Shown here in pieces: positions 16,201 through 25,066 of a stretch of 43,773 bases of DNA. Position 1 is the first letter of the stretch; each line of letters begins with the position of its first letter. The notes under the pieces are model-generated. The model did not search any database. It worked only from the letters and a program-made list of their open reading frames with translations, and was not told where the DNA came from. The position numbers and the translations under genes were made by a program. The stretch is from WRDS01 sp964492775 (lineage in GTDB: Bacteria > Actinomycetota > Coriobacteriia > Anaerosomatales > PHET01): assembly GCA_964492775.1 (NCBI GenBank), contig CAZBLH010000016.1, positions 1 through 43,773 on the forward strand, read 5' to 3'.

Positions 16201-16706
16201 TGCTGCTTCTCGTTGACGGATACAATGTCACGATGCGTGACGAGGCGGTCGCGGGCTGGTCGAAAGAGCGCCAGCGCGAAGACCTGCTCGGCAGGCTGAG
16301 AAAGCATGCGTCGCGGCTTGCTCCGAAGGGGGAGATCGTGGTCGTCTTCGACGCGCGCGGGCAGATCGGCATATCCGCAACAGGCGAGCGGCCTGTGCGC
16401 GCGGTGTTCGCGCCCGATGCGGACGACGAGATCGTGCGGCGGTGCTTGCAGGCGGTCGGGCAGGTATCGGTCGCGACCGATGACATGCGGTTGCGCGCGC
16501 GTCTCAGCCAGGACGTTGGGCGGCACGTGCGCTTCGTAGATGGCGTGGACCTGCTCGACGAAAACCTCGCCGAAGGGACCGCGAGTTGCCGTTCGCAAGG
16601 CCGGATGCGGTGCGATGAGGGGCTGCCTCGCGGGGCGGATGAGATCACCGAGGAGCTGGGGCGCATCTGGGGCGTCAGTGGTGGACGAGAGGGGACGCAG
16701 GGATGA
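16200..16706 (+). CDS. NYN-domain (YacP-like) RNA-binding/nuclease protein
   Basis: A 168-residue protein of the YacP-type NYN family, PIN-like folds thought to cleave structured RNA in ribosome or tRNA turnover. It begins MLLLVDGYNVTM, the family's first acidic motif. It continues with DLLGRLRKHA, EIVVVFDARG, VFAPDADDEIVRR and VATDDMRLRARLS, which hold the further acidic residues of the metal site. The start is ATG 16200, 7 bases after a -10 box; ATG 16191 would add three residues and would lie inside the -10. DUF554 begins 14 bases after the stop. Confidence 0.82.
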   Translation: MLLLVDGYNVTMRDEAVAGWSKERQREDLLGRLRKHASRLAPKGEIVVVFDARGQIGISATGERPVRAVFAPDADDEIVRRCLQAVGQVSVATDDMRLRARLSQDVGRHVRFVDGVDLLDENLAEGTASCRSQGRMRCDEGLPRGADEITEELGRIWGVSGGREGTQG

Positions 16707-16719
16707 CAGGCATGGCTCT

Positions 16720-17478
16720 GTGAGCGGCGTGGCCATCAACGTAATCGCGATCCTGGTGGGATCGGCTGCAGGACTGCTGTTCGGCAGGACAATCACCGAC
16801 AGGTTCCGCACGATCGCTTTCTCGGCGATAGGCGTATCCACGTTCGTGATCGGTATGTCGATGGCGATCTCCGGACTCGCCGACATGGGTCGGACGGAGA
16901 TGGGGGATTACGCAATTCTCGTCTTCATCGGCTCACTGATCGCCGGCTCGATACTCGGCGAGGCGCTGCGCATCGAGTACTGGTTGGAACGCTTCGGGCG
17001 CTGGCTTCAGGACATCTCCTATCGCGCGCCCTTCCTTTCAACGGCGCCCAAGATATCCTCCGATGAGCCCGGGGAGAAGGGCCACACGCTGGTTGAGGGG
17101 TTCGTGACCGCATCCCTGCTCTTCTGTGTCGGGGCGATGACGGTCCTGGGTTCGATCCAAGACGGTCTCGGCGATCACCAACTTCTGTACGTGAAGTCAC
17201 TATTGGACGGGTTCGCTGCGCTGTTCCTGTCCTCAACTCTGGGCGTGGGCGTCGCGCTCTCCATCATTCCGGTCATCATCATTCAGGGTGGGCTCGCGAT
17301 TGGCGCCCACGGGCTTGAGCCGCTCATGACGAACAGCGTCATCACCTCGATATCAGCGACTGGAGGCGCGCTGATACTCGCAATCGGGCTTGACTTGCTC
17401 GGCATCAAGCGTCTTCCGGTCGGCAACATGCTGCCGGCGATCATCATCGCCGCCGTCGTCGGAGGACTCCTTGGCTGA
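16720..17478 (+). CDS. DUF554 family membrane protein
   Basis: A 252-residue integral membrane protein with about seven hydrophobic segments and the DUF554 hallmarks: an N-terminal NVIAILVGSAAGLLFG, GSLIAGSILGEALRIEYWLE, FVTASLLFCVGAMTVLGSIQDG and a C-terminal LLGIKRLPVGNMLPAIIIA. Function is not established; it has been proposed as a transporter. The start is GTG 16720, giving the usual family N-terminus; the ribosome site is weak. It overlaps the following gene by 8 bases. Confidence 0.85.
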   Translation: MSGVAINVIAILVGSAAGLLFGRTITDRFRTIAFSAIGVSTFVIGMSMAISGLADMGRTEMGDYAILVFIGSLIAGSILGEALRIEYWLERFGRWLQDISYRAPFLSTAPKISSDEPGEKGHTLVEGFVTASLLFCVGAMTVLGSIQDGLGDHQLLYVKSLLDGFAALFLSSTLGVGVALSIIPVIIIQGGLAIGAHGLEPLMTNSVITSISATGGALILAIGLDLLGIKRLPVGNMLPAIIIAAVVGGLLG

Positions 17479-18040
17479 GACAAGCGCACACGAACCTACC
17501 GGACTTGCCGAGGACGGCTCCGCCGCCGCAGGGCTTGAGGCGGCTCGGATTCCGCTTCGTATGGCTGCGCACTGCGCGGGCTGCGATCAGATTGTGGAAC
17601 TCGGTCCGGATGGGACATGCCCCGAGGGCCACCCTGCCGAGCTGCTGGGAGGACACACAGTGCTCAGGGAAGGCGAGCAGTGCCCCAAGCTGCCTGGCTT
17701 CAACATCGCCGCGTTCGCCTTCCCCCCAGTGTGGGGTATGGCGCACGGGCAGTTGATGAGCGCACTCTTCATCCCTTTGTGGGTTTTCGCGGACAGCGCG
17801 GTTGCGGCCGCTGGAAAGGGCATTATCCCTTTGATGGGCGCGATCTTCGTGGCTCTGGGAACGCTTGCGTTCCAATGGTTCTTCGCGAAGCGTGCCAACG
17901 GTGTTGCATGGCGGCGGGTGGCCGGGCATATGAGCGTGGATGAGTTCATGCGCAGACAGCGGCTCTGGGCTGTGTTCTGCGTCCCGCTCGGCATCTTGGC
18001 GGTTTCGTGGGCGCTCTACTACCGGCTCGTCATGGCGTAA
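17471..18040 (+). CDS. Conserved membrane protein with N-terminal zinc-ribbon-like motif
   Basis: A 189-residue protein that I do not recognise. It starts at TTG 17471, with GGAGG five bases upstream, inside the DUF554 gene. The N-terminal 40 residues are hydrophilic. Next comes HCAGCDQIVELGPDGTCPEGH, a plausible zinc ribbon (CxxC...CxxGH) at about residues 38-58. Two or three hydrophobic segments follow: FNIAAFAFPPVWGMAHGQ, IIPLMGAIFVALGTLAFQWF and LWAVFCVPLGILAVSWALY. The FNIAAFAFPPVWGMAHG stretch resembles small membrane proteins with a DUF2628-like segment. The tight coupling suggests work with DUF554 or with the bactofilin-like protein that follows. Confidence 0.72.
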   Translation: MAETSAHEPTGLAEDGSAAAGLEAARIPLRMAAHCAGCDQIVELGPDGTCPEGHPAELLGGHTVLREGEQCPKLPGFNIAAFAFPPVWGMAHGQLMSALFIPLWVFADSAVAAAGKGIIPLMGAIFVALGTLAFQWFFAKRANGVAWRRVAGHMSVDEFMRRQRLWAVFCVPLGILAVSWALYYRLVMA

Positions 18041-18055
18041 GCGAGAGGAAAGGCG

Positions 18056-18784
18056 ATGGCTGACACTCCGAGGAACGACATCACCATTACCGGCGGCGGC
18101 ACTATCGCTCCCGGCAACTACGAGAACGTGACCATCAACGGCGGCGGTACGGTCACCGGCGACTTGGTCTGCACCGTGCTCCGTATCAATGGTGTGGGTA
18201 CGTGTCAGGGCAGTGTGCAGGCCGCCACGCTGGAGGTGCATGGGACCGCGACCTTCTCCTCGACGGTCCAGGCTATCCAGATGAGCGTGAACGGCAACGC
18301 TGATGTGAGAGCCGGGCTTGGCGTCAACAAGCTGGTCGTACGCGGAAAGCTCTCGGCTGGCGGGAGTGTGTGCGCCGACAACCTGGACCTGAAGGGCGTC
18401 GTGCACTCCGATGGGGATATCGCAGCAGAGACGGTGCGCGGAGAAGGCGCTATCGAAGCGGTCGACGTGACCGCGACCGTCCTCGATCTCGCTGTATATG
18501 GTCCTTCGAAAGTGCGCAACCTGAATGCCTCGGAGCGGATCGTGCTGCGAGCTCCCGGGTCGTTCGGCGACATTGTTGCTATCTTCGCCGAGCACCGCTT
18601 CACAGCGGAAACCGTCCGGGCTCGCGAGGTCTGGCTCGACTACGCGACCGTCAACGTGGTCAGTGCCGGGAACGCCTCAATCGGCCCGTCGGCTCGGGTC
18701 GGGCTCGTGCTTCACTCGGGAACCTACACAGCCGCCGAGGGTGCTCAGGTCGCCGAGGCTCGCCAAGCTGATCCGGGCGTCTAG
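18056..18784 (+). CDS. Bactofilin-like polymer-forming protein
   Basis: A 242-residue protein made almost entirely of short beta-strand repeats with regularly spaced Gly and hydrophobic residues, such as GGGTIAPGNYENVTINGGG, GVGTCQGSVQAATLEVHG and GGSVCADNLDLKGVVHSDGDI. This is the right-handed beta-helix pattern of bactofilins and related polymer-forming cytoskeletal proteins, which scaffold cell-shape or envelope enzymes. It is longer than most bactofilins, which are 100-200 residues. AGAGGAAAGG precedes ATG 18056. It is the last gene of a likely four-gene run starting at 16200. Confidence 0.8.
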   Translation: MADTPRNDITITGGGTIAPGNYENVTINGGGTVTGDLVCTVLRINGVGTCQGSVQAATLEVHGTATFSSTVQAIQMSVNGNADVRAGLGVNKLVVRGKLSAGGSVCADNLDLKGVVHSDGDIAAETVRGEGAIEAVDVTATVLDLAVYGPSKVRNLNASERIVLRAPGSFGDIVAIFAEHRFTAETVRAREVWLDYATVNVVSAGNASIGPSARVGLVLHSGTYTAAEGAQVAEARQADPGV

Positions 18785-18799
18785 ACGCGTCAGGCGCGG

Positions 18800-19501
18800 T
18801 CAGAGTTCCTGGCGCCAGCCCGCCGGCACGAAGGCCGTGGGGCATACATCGTTGAGGAAGCAGGCGCCGCACGCTGGTCGTTTCGCCGTGCACACCTGCC
18901 GGCCATGAGTGATGAGATCGAAGTTCACGCGATGCCAGTGGTCGCGTGGGAAGATCGCCATCAGGGCCCGCTCGACCTTGTCCTGGTCATGTTCGGTGGT
19001 GAGGCCGAAGCGGTGCGCAAGCCGGAAGACGTGTGTGTCCACGGCTATGCCCTCAACGATTCCGAACGCCTCGCCGAGCACGATGTTGGCCGTCTTGCGG
19101 GCGACGCCGGGCAGGGAGGTGAGCCCCTCCATCGTGTTGGGGATTTCTCCGTCGAACTCTGACGCGATGATCTGGCACGCCCGGATGATGTTCTTGGCCT
19201 TCTGGCGAAAGAAGCCGAGCGTCCTTACGTACTCTTCCACCTCTTCCTGGCTCGCCGCGGCGAGGTCGGCGGGGGTGGGGAATCGGGCGAACAGGGCCGG
19301 TGTAGCCTTGTTGACGTTGACGTCGGTCGTCTGCGCCGAGAGGATCACGGCGATGAGCAGCTCGTAGGGGTTTCGGAAGTCGAGCGCGGCATGCGGGTCC
19401 CCGTACGCCTCTTCGAGGCGATGCATGTAGATGGGCGCCAGGGCCTCGCGCTCGGCTTGAGTGAGATTCGGGACGGGCTCGATGGGCTTCTTGGCTGCCA
19501 T
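18800..19501 (-). CDS. nth: Endonuclease III (DNA glycosylase/AP lyase)
   Basis: A 233-residue base-excision repair enzyme that removes oxidised pyrimidines and nicks AP sites. The helix-hairpin-helix LPGVARKTANIVL carries the catalytic Lys, and the catalytic Asp is in VDTHVFRLAHR. The C-terminal Fe-S loop is C-x6-C-x2-C-x5-C (VCTAKRPACGACFLNDVC). The start is ATG 19501, with AGGAG 5 bases upstream; a longer frame from 19579 has no ribosome site. It is convergent with the bactofilin-like gene, with only 15 bases between, and divergent from mfd. Confidence 0.96.
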   Translation of the reverse strand: MAAKKPIEPVPNLTQAEREALAPIYMHRLEEAYGDPHAALDFRNPYELLIAVILSAQTTDVNVNKATPALFARFPTPADLAAASQEEVEEYVRTLGFFRQKAKNIIRACQIIASEFDGEIPNTMEGLTSLPGVARKTANIVLGEAFGIVEGIAVDTHVFRLAHRFGLTTEHDQDKVERALMAIFPRDHWHRVNFDLITHGRQVCTAKRPACGACFLNDVCPTAFVPAGWRQEL

Positions 19502-19649
19502 GGGACTCCTAGTCCTTGATGCGAGCGGCGCACTCCTCGGGCATCCTCCTGCCAGTATCTCCGAAGCGGCGGCGTGCATGCTAGCGCCTCGTCAACCGCC
19601 GCGCACCCGCCCCATCGCACGGCGTCTCACCCGCAATCGGCTCGGCTGA

Positions 19650-19679
19650 TTGACCAGCCTACCCGTCGGGGGATACTCT
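19650..19679 (+). promoter_or_regulatory. Promoter of mfd
   Basis: TTGACC (19650-19655), an 18-base spacer and TACTCT (19674-19679) lie 107 bases before ATG 19786. The spacing matches the promoters at 4267 and 12111. The 284-base gap between nth and mfd shows nothing else I recognise. Confidence 0.58.
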
Positions 19680-19785
19680 GCGGTGTCCCCGCGACGGCAG
19701 GCGCAGCCCACGCTCCCGCCGTTCGTGGGCTTTCGTGCTGTTCCGAAGAAGGCTCGCCGAGAAGTTCCGGAGGAGACTCGCTCAC

Positions 19786-22700
19786 ATGCTCATCGACCGC
19801 GTAGCCGCGTCGTTCCGCCAAGCCACGCCGTACCAAGAGATCGCGCGCATCCTTGATAGCGGAGGAGACGCGACGCTCGCCGTGCCCGGGATTGCCCGTC
19901 CCTCGCTTGTTGCCGCACTGTATGTAACCCTGCCGCGTCCTATGCTCGTCATCGTTTCTGGCGAGGAGGCCGCCGAGCGGTTCTGGCGTCAGACCGCGGC
20001 ATTCTTGGGACGCGAGCGCGTGCTTCGCCTTCCGGACCGCTCCGATCTCCCCTGGGGGTCGAACGCCCCGGACCATGAGCAGATCGGCGCACGGGCGCGG
20101 GCGCTCTACTCCATGGCGCGCAGCCGCCCTGTGGTGGTTGTCGCCTCGGCGCGCTCACTCATGCGCGCGGTGCCGCCGCACGGCAGCCACGTGTTCGACC
20201 CGCTCGTGTTGGGGGTCGGCGGCGAGCTCGACCTGGAGGCAGCGGCTGCACGCCTCGTCTCCATGGGCTACGAGCGCGAGGATGCGGCTGACGTCCCGGG
20301 CACCTTCGCTGTGCGCGGCGGCGTCCTCGATGTCTTCTCGGCGGGCAGCGCTCACCCGGTCCGGGCCGAGCTGTTCGGCGACGAGATTGAGACGCTCCGC
20401 CGCTACGTCCCCGGGACGGGGCAGTCAATCGGCAGCGCTGAGGCGCACGAGGTGTTCCCCGTGCGCGAACTCGCTCTCTCTCAGCGGGGTGCGGACCTCG
20501 CCGATCGGGCGCTCAAGGGGCGCGCGCACAGGGATCCGGAGCTCAAGAAGCACCTCGAGCTGTTGCGCTCAGGCGTTCCGTTCGATGGCATGGAGCGCTA
20601 CTTGCCCCTGCTCTACAAGCGTGCGGCATCGCCGATCGAGTACGTGGGATCTGAATCCCTGCTCGTTCTCGCCGAGCCGCGCTCGCTCTTCGACGACACC
20701 GTCCGCCGTCGAGAAGAGTTGGAGAACTCGGCGAAGGAAGCTCGTTTCTCCTCCATCAAGCCTGGTGCGGCGCCTCTCGAAGGCCTATACCTCACGCCAG
20801 CTCAGCTCGATTTCGGCGAACACCAGCGGCTGACGCTGCTCTCGCTGCTGCGGGCGGGCGGAGTGGTGGACGCCGAGCTCGCGGCGCGCCGCCCCGAGAT
20901 CTCTGGCGGTGAGGAGAAGTTCATCGGAGGTGTCAGGTCACTTGCCGCAGCCGGCACGGCCGTCGCAATCGCGGTCCCCGACCGGCGGACACGTCGGCGG
21001 GTTGCCGATAGCCTGACCGCAGCGGGCGTGCGCATCGCCGAGTGCCGTGACTATGCGGCCGCTGACTCCGGTGACGGCAGCGGCGATGTGGCGCGGGCCA
21101 AGCCGCTCGACGCGGGCGAGATCCTCCTGTGCGACACGGAGGTCCCGTCGGGCTTCGTGGTGGCGGATGCACGGTTCGCGCTGATATCGGTTGACGACAT
21201 CTTCCCGCGCTCCATGCGTCGCCGTGAGCGCCGCGATATCGACCCGACGAAGCTCACCTTCGCCTTCGCTCCTGGCGACTACGTCGTCCACGCCACACAC
21301 GGTATCGCGCTCTTCCGCGAGATCGTGCGTCAGGAGGTGCTCGGCTCCGAGCGCGACTACCTGTTGCTCGAGTACGCCAAGGGCGACAAGCTCTTCGTCC
21401 CGGTCGACCAGATCGATCGCGTTACCAAGTACGTCGGTCCCGAGGGCTCCGCCCCGCGCGTCACTCGGCTGAACACCGCTGACTGGTCGCGGGCGACCGG
21501 GAAAGCGCGCAAGGCGGCACGCTCGCTCGCATTCGACCTGGTGGACTTGTATGCGCGGCGTGCGACGGTGACCGGCCGAGCGTACGGGCCCGACACCCAG
21601 CAGCAGTTGGAGATGGAGGCGATGTTCCCGTACGAGGAGACGCCGGACCAGCTCGCGGCGATCGCCGATGTGAAGGCCGACATGGAGTCCGACAAGCCGA
21701 TGGACCGCTTGGTCTGCGGCGACGTCGGTTACGGCAAGACCGAGGTCGCCATCCGCGCCGCGTTCAAGGCGGCCCAGGATGGCGCGCAGGTCATGGTGCT
21801 CTGCCCCACGACGATCCTTGCGCAGCAGCACTACACGAACTTCTCAGAGCGCTTCTCACCGTTCGGGATCCGAGTCGAGGTTCTCTCCCGTTTCCGCACG
21901 GAGGTCCAGCAACGGGTGGCGCTCGAGGGCTTCGCCACGGGCGATGTCAGAGTGCTCGTGGGTACGCATCGCCTACTGTCGCGAGACGTCACGCCGAAGA
22001 ACCTCGGGCTCGTAATCATCGACGAAGAGCAGCGGTTCGGCGTAGAACACAAGGAGCACCTCAAGAACCTGCGCGAGCAGGTGGACGTGCTGGCGCTCTC
22101 GGCTACCCCGATCCCGCGCACGCTGCAGATGTCACTCTCGGGTGTGCGTGACATGTCCGTCATCGACACGCCTCCGCCCAACCGCTTCCCCGTGCAGGTG
22201 CATGTGGGCGAGTGGGACGAGGACGTCGTCTCAGGCGCCATCCGCCGGGAGCTCGAGCGCGGTGGTCAGGTCTACTACGTCTCCAACCGCGTGAAGTCCA
22301 TTGACGACGCGGTCGAGCGGGTCATGCGGGCAGCGCCCGAGGCACGCGTGGCCGTCGCTCACGGGCAGATGTCGGAGAAGCAGCTCGAGCCGGTGATGGA
22401 GCAGTTCGCAGCCAATGAGGCGGATGTGCTGGTCGCTACCACCATCATCGAGTCGGGAATCGACAACCCGCACTCCAACACGCTCATCATCGAGGACTCG
22501 CAACGCCTCGGACTCGGCCAGCTCTACCAGCTCAAAGGTCGTGTCGGACGGAGTCACGTCAGGGCGTTCGCGTATTTCCTCTTCCCGCGCACGGCCTCGT
22601 TGACCGAGCAGGCTGTCGAGCGCCTCACCGCGATCAAGGAGCACGACGAGCTGGGTAGTGGCATCAAGATCGCCATGCGCGACCTCGAAATCCGCGGCGC

Positions 22701-23262
22701 CGGTTCACTCCTCGGCGCCGAGCAGTCCGGAAACGTTTCGGCGGTCGGGTTCGACCTGTTCGCCCAGATGCTGATGGAAGCGGTGTCCGAGGCGCGCGGC
22801 GAGCCCATGGTTGCGCATCCGGACATCCGGGTCGACCTACCGGTCCCGGCATTCCTGCCCGAGGAGTACCTGCCCGAGGTCGACGAGCGCGTGCGCTACT
22901 ACCGCCGCCTCGCCGGCGCGCCTACGGTCGCCGGTGTTGACGTCGTCGCCCGGGAGCTCACCGAGAAGTTCGGCGTGCTTCCGGTGCCGGCTCGCAACCT
23001 CGTGGACATCGCGCGCATCAGGGCTCGTGCTGCAGATCTCGGCGTCACATCCGTGACGCTCTCGCGCAGCCGCCTGGTGGTCTCGCCGCTCGTACTCGAT
23101 GATGAGCAGCGCGGTCGACTGGCCCCGCTCGGCACGGTTTACGTCGAGCGCAAGAAGGAGCTCGGGTTGCCGATAAGGTATGGAGAGTCTGTGACGGATG
23201 CGGCCTTGGGCCTGCTGTCTGCTATATACTCACCGAACGCCGAGAATGCCGGCTCTGGCTAA
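19786..23262 (+). CDS. mfd: Transcription-repair coupling factor
   Basis: A 1158-residue ATP-dependent translocase that removes RNA polymerase stalled at DNA damage and recruits UvrA. The order is an N-terminal UvrB-like region (GSNAPDHEQIGARARAL), then the CarD-like polymerase-interaction domain (PGDYVVHATHGIALF). The RecG-like motor follows, with Walker A GDVGYGKTEVAIR, Walker B LVIIDEEQRFGV and motif III LSATPIPRTLQMSL; the C-terminal domain contains VDLPVPAFLPEEYLPEVDER. The start is ATG 19786, with GGAGGAG 10 bases upstream; a GTG at 19735 would add 17 residues. A -10-like TATACT for the next gene lies within its 3' end. Confidence 0.96.
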   Translation: MLIDRVAASFRQATPYQEIARILDSGGDATLAVPGIARPSLVAALYVTLPRPMLVIVSGEEAAERFWRQTAAFLGRERVLRLPDRSDLPWGSNAPDHEQIGARARALYSMARSRPVVVVASARSLMRAVPPHGSHVFDPLVLGVGGELDLEAAAARLVSMGYEREDAADVPGTFAVRGGVLDVFSAGSAHPVRAELFGDEIETLRRYVPGTGQSIGSAEAHEVFPVRELALSQRGADLADRALKGRAHRDPELKKHLELLRSGVPFDGMERYLPLLYKRAASPIEYVGSESLLVLAEPRSLFDDTVRRREELENSAKEARFSSIKPGAAPLEGLYLTPAQLDFGEHQRLTLLSLLRAGGVVDAELAARRPEISGGEEKFIGGVRSLAAAGTAVAIAVPDRRTRRRVADSLTAAGVRIAECRDYAAADSGDGSGDVARAKPLDAGEILLCDTEVPSGFVVADARFALISVDDIFPRSMRRRERRDIDPTKLTFAFAPGDYVVHATHGIALFREIVRQEVLGSERDYLLLEYAKGDKLFVPVDQIDRVTKYVGPEGSAPRVTRLNTADWSRATGKARKAARSLAFDLVDLYARRATVTGRAYGPDTQQQLEMEAMFPYEETPDQLAAIADVKADMESDKPMDRLVCGDVGYGKTEVAIRAAFKAAQDGAQVMVLCPTTILAQQHYTNFSERFSPFGIRVEVLSRFRTEVQQRVALEGFATGDVRVLVGTHRLLSRDVTPKNLGLVIIDEEQRFGVEHKEHLKNLREQVDVLALSATPIPRTLQMSLSGVRDMSVIDTPPPNRFPVQVHVGEWDEDVVSGAIRRELERGGQVYYVSNRVKSIDDAVERVMRAAPEARVAVAHGQMSEKQLEPVMEQFAANEADVLVATTIIESGIDNPHSNTLIIEDSQRLGLGQLYQLKGRVGRSHVRAFAYFLFPRTASLTEQAVERLTAIKEHDELGSGIKIAMRDLEIRGAGSLLGAEQSGNVSAVGFDLFAQMLMEAVSEARGEPMVAHPDIRVDLPVPAFLPEEYLPEVDERVRYYRRLAGAPTVAGVDVVARELTEKFGVLPVPARNLVDIARIRARAADLGVTSVTLSRSRLVVSPLVLDDEQRGRLAPLGTVYVERKKELGLPIRYGESVTDAALGLLSAIYSPNAENAGSG
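23225..23230 (+). promoter_or_regulatory. Possible internal -10 for the parvulin lipoprotein gene
   Basis: TATACT lies inside the last codons of mfd, 54 bases before ATG 23279, with room for the AGGAGGA ribosome site. No convincing -35 is present, so read-through from mfd may suffice. Confidence 0.33.
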
Positions 23263-23278
23263 CAGGAGGAACACATCA

Positions 23279-24262
23279 ATGACACGCTCGCGCACCTTGG
23301 TCGCGGCTGCACTCATCGCGGCCCTTGTCCTCTCTGCGACTGGATGCTCGAAGGCTAAGGAGGGCGTGGCCGCCGAGGTCAACGGCCAGCCGATCGCCGA
23401 GTCTCTGCTCGACGAGCAGTTCGCTCAGTACAAGGAGCAGTACCCACAGCTTTTCGAGGGTCCCGACGCAGAAGAGCGCGTGATTGAATACCGGCGCCGC
23501 ATCCTGGATGGGCTCATCGACGACGAGCTCATCCGTCAGGCTGCTGAGGAGATGGACCTCGCCGTGACCGACGAGGACGTTCAGAAGCAGGTCGACCAGC
23601 TCAAAGAAGGCTTCGGCGACGACGCGAAGTTCGAGCAGGCCATCACCTCGGCCGGCATGACCATAGACCAGCTCAAGAGCCAGATTCGTGAGCAGATGCT
23701 CACTCAGAAGATCATCGAGTCGCTCGATTCCGGTGACAAGATCACCGACGTCGAGGTCAAAGAGTACTACGAGAAGAACAAAGAGCAGTTCAAGATCGAA
23801 CCGGCCAAGCGTTTTTCCCACATCCTCTTCAAAGCCGAGGACGAGGCGGGCGCCCGCGCTGTTCTGAAGCGCCTCCAGCAGGGCGACGACTTCGCGAAGA
23901 TGGCCAAGGAGTACTCCGCCGACAAGGACACCGCCGAGAAGGGCGGGGACCTCGGCTACCCGCAGACCACTTTCGCGCTAGAGTTCAAGCAGGCCGCCGA
24001 CAAGCTCAAGGTCGGGGAGATATCGGACCTCGTGAAGACGCCGTACGGGTGGCACATCATCAAGGCCACCGAGGAGCGCGCTGGCAGGCAGCAGACGCTT
24101 GATGAGGTCAAAGAGCGCGTCGAGCAGATCCTGCTTCAGCAGCGTCGTGCGGGTGCGTACCAGGACTTTCTCGCGGACCTGCGGGCCAAGGCTGACATCA
24201 AGATCTTCATCGACGAGCTGAAGCCCGAAGCGGATTCCTCCGAGTCCACCGCGACTCCGTAG
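23279..24262 (+). CDS. Peptidyl-prolyl isomerase lipoprotein (SurA/PrsA type)
   Basis: A 327-residue exported foldase. The N-terminal signal ends ALIAALVLSATGC with lipid-anchored Cys23. A SurA-like N-domain follows (EGVAAEVNGQPIAESLLDEQF and RRRILDGLIDDELIRQAA). The parvulin domain runs from about residue 180 to 275, with FSHILFKAEDEAGARAVLKRL, DFAKMAKEYSADKDTAEKGGDLG and VKTPYGWHIIKATE. It would help proteins fold outside the membrane. The start is ATG 23279 behind AGGAGGA. It lies 16 bases after mfd and 3 before mazG. Confidence 0.92.
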   Translation: MTRSRTLVAAALIAALVLSATGCSKAKEGVAAEVNGQPIAESLLDEQFAQYKEQYPQLFEGPDAEERVIEYRRRILDGLIDDELIRQAAEEMDLAVTDEDVQKQVDQLKEGFGDDAKFEQAITSAGMTIDQLKSQIREQMLTQKIIESLDSGDKITDVEVKEYYEKNKEQFKIEPAKRFSHILFKAEDEAGARAVLKRLQQGDDFAKMAKEYSADKDTAEKGGDLGYPQTTFALEFKQAADKLKVGEISDLVKTPYGWHIIKATEERAGRQQTLDEVKERVEQILLQQRRAGAYQDFLADLRAKADIKIFIDELKPEADSSESTATP

Positions 24263-24265
24263 GCC

Positions 24266-25066
24266 ATGCAGCCCGAGGTGCGCCGCGCGGCTGACTCCTT
24301 TGCGGAGTTCGTCGCGATGATTGAGAGACTGCGCGCCCCCGACGGCTGCCCGTGGGACCGGGCCCAGACGCACGAGTCCATCGCGAAGAACGCCGTCGAA
24401 GAGGCTTATGAGGTCGTCGGTGCGATCGAGGCGGGCGATCTTGCTGGGCTCCGCGAAGAGCTCGGCGACCTGATGCTTCAGGTAGTGCTCCAGTCGCAGA
24501 TAGCGGCCGACTCCGATGAGTTCGACATCGCTGACGTCCTCGAAGACATCGCCGACAAGATCCGCCGACGGCACCCGCACGTGTTCGGGGACGCCGCATC
24601 GGCGGAGACACCTGCCGAGGTGCACCGCCGCTGGGACGAGATCAAGCGCGCCGAGAAGACCGAGGCAGGCAAGGGTTTGCTCGACGAGGTTCCGCTCGGC
24701 CAACCTGCACTCATGTTCGCGCAGGTGATCTCGCGCAAGGCCGTTTCCGCTGGTTTCGAGTGGGAGAGCATCGACGGCGTTTGGGAGAAACTTGCCGAGG
24801 AGCTCGCGGAGCTGCGCCAGACCGAGCCGGGCAGCGAGGAGGCGGCGGAGGAGATCGGGGACGTTCTCTTCACCGTCGTGAACCTCGCGCGCAAGCAGGG
24901 AATAGACGCCGAGTCGGCGCTGAGAGCGACGTGTTTGAAGTTCCGTGACCGATGGCGTTTCATGGAAGCGGCGGCCGCTCGGCAGGGCAGGGACATCGCG
25001 GCGCACACGATAGATGAACAAGAGGGACTTTGGCAGCAGGCCAAGGAAGGGGAACGGCACTCATGA
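24266..25066 (+). CDS. mazG: Nucleoside triphosphate pyrophosphohydrolase MazG
   Basis: A 266-residue cytoplasmic enzyme that hydrolyses NTPs to NMP and pyrophosphate and limits aberrant nucleotides. The metal-binding helices are visible in the first domain: CPWDRAQTHESI, EEAYEVVGAIEAGD, LREELGDLMLQVV and HPHVFGD. A second, degenerate copy carries EEAAEEIGDVLFTVVNLARK, so this is the full two-domain form. The stop overlaps the enolase ATG by 4 bases, a mazG-eno pairing also seen in other Actinobacteria. Confidence 0.95.
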   Translation: MQPEVRRAADSFAEFVAMIERLRAPDGCPWDRAQTHESIAKNAVEEAYEVVGAIEAGDLAGLREELGDLMLQVVLQSQIAADSDEFDIADVLEDIADKIRRRHPHVFGDAASAETPAEVHRRWDEIKRAEKTEAGKGLLDEVPLGQPALMFAQVISRKAVSAGFEWESIDGVWEKLAEELAELRQTEPGSEEAAEEIGDVLFTVVNLARKQGIDAESALRATCLKFRDRWRFMEAAAARQGRDIAAHTIDEQEGLWQQAKEGERHS

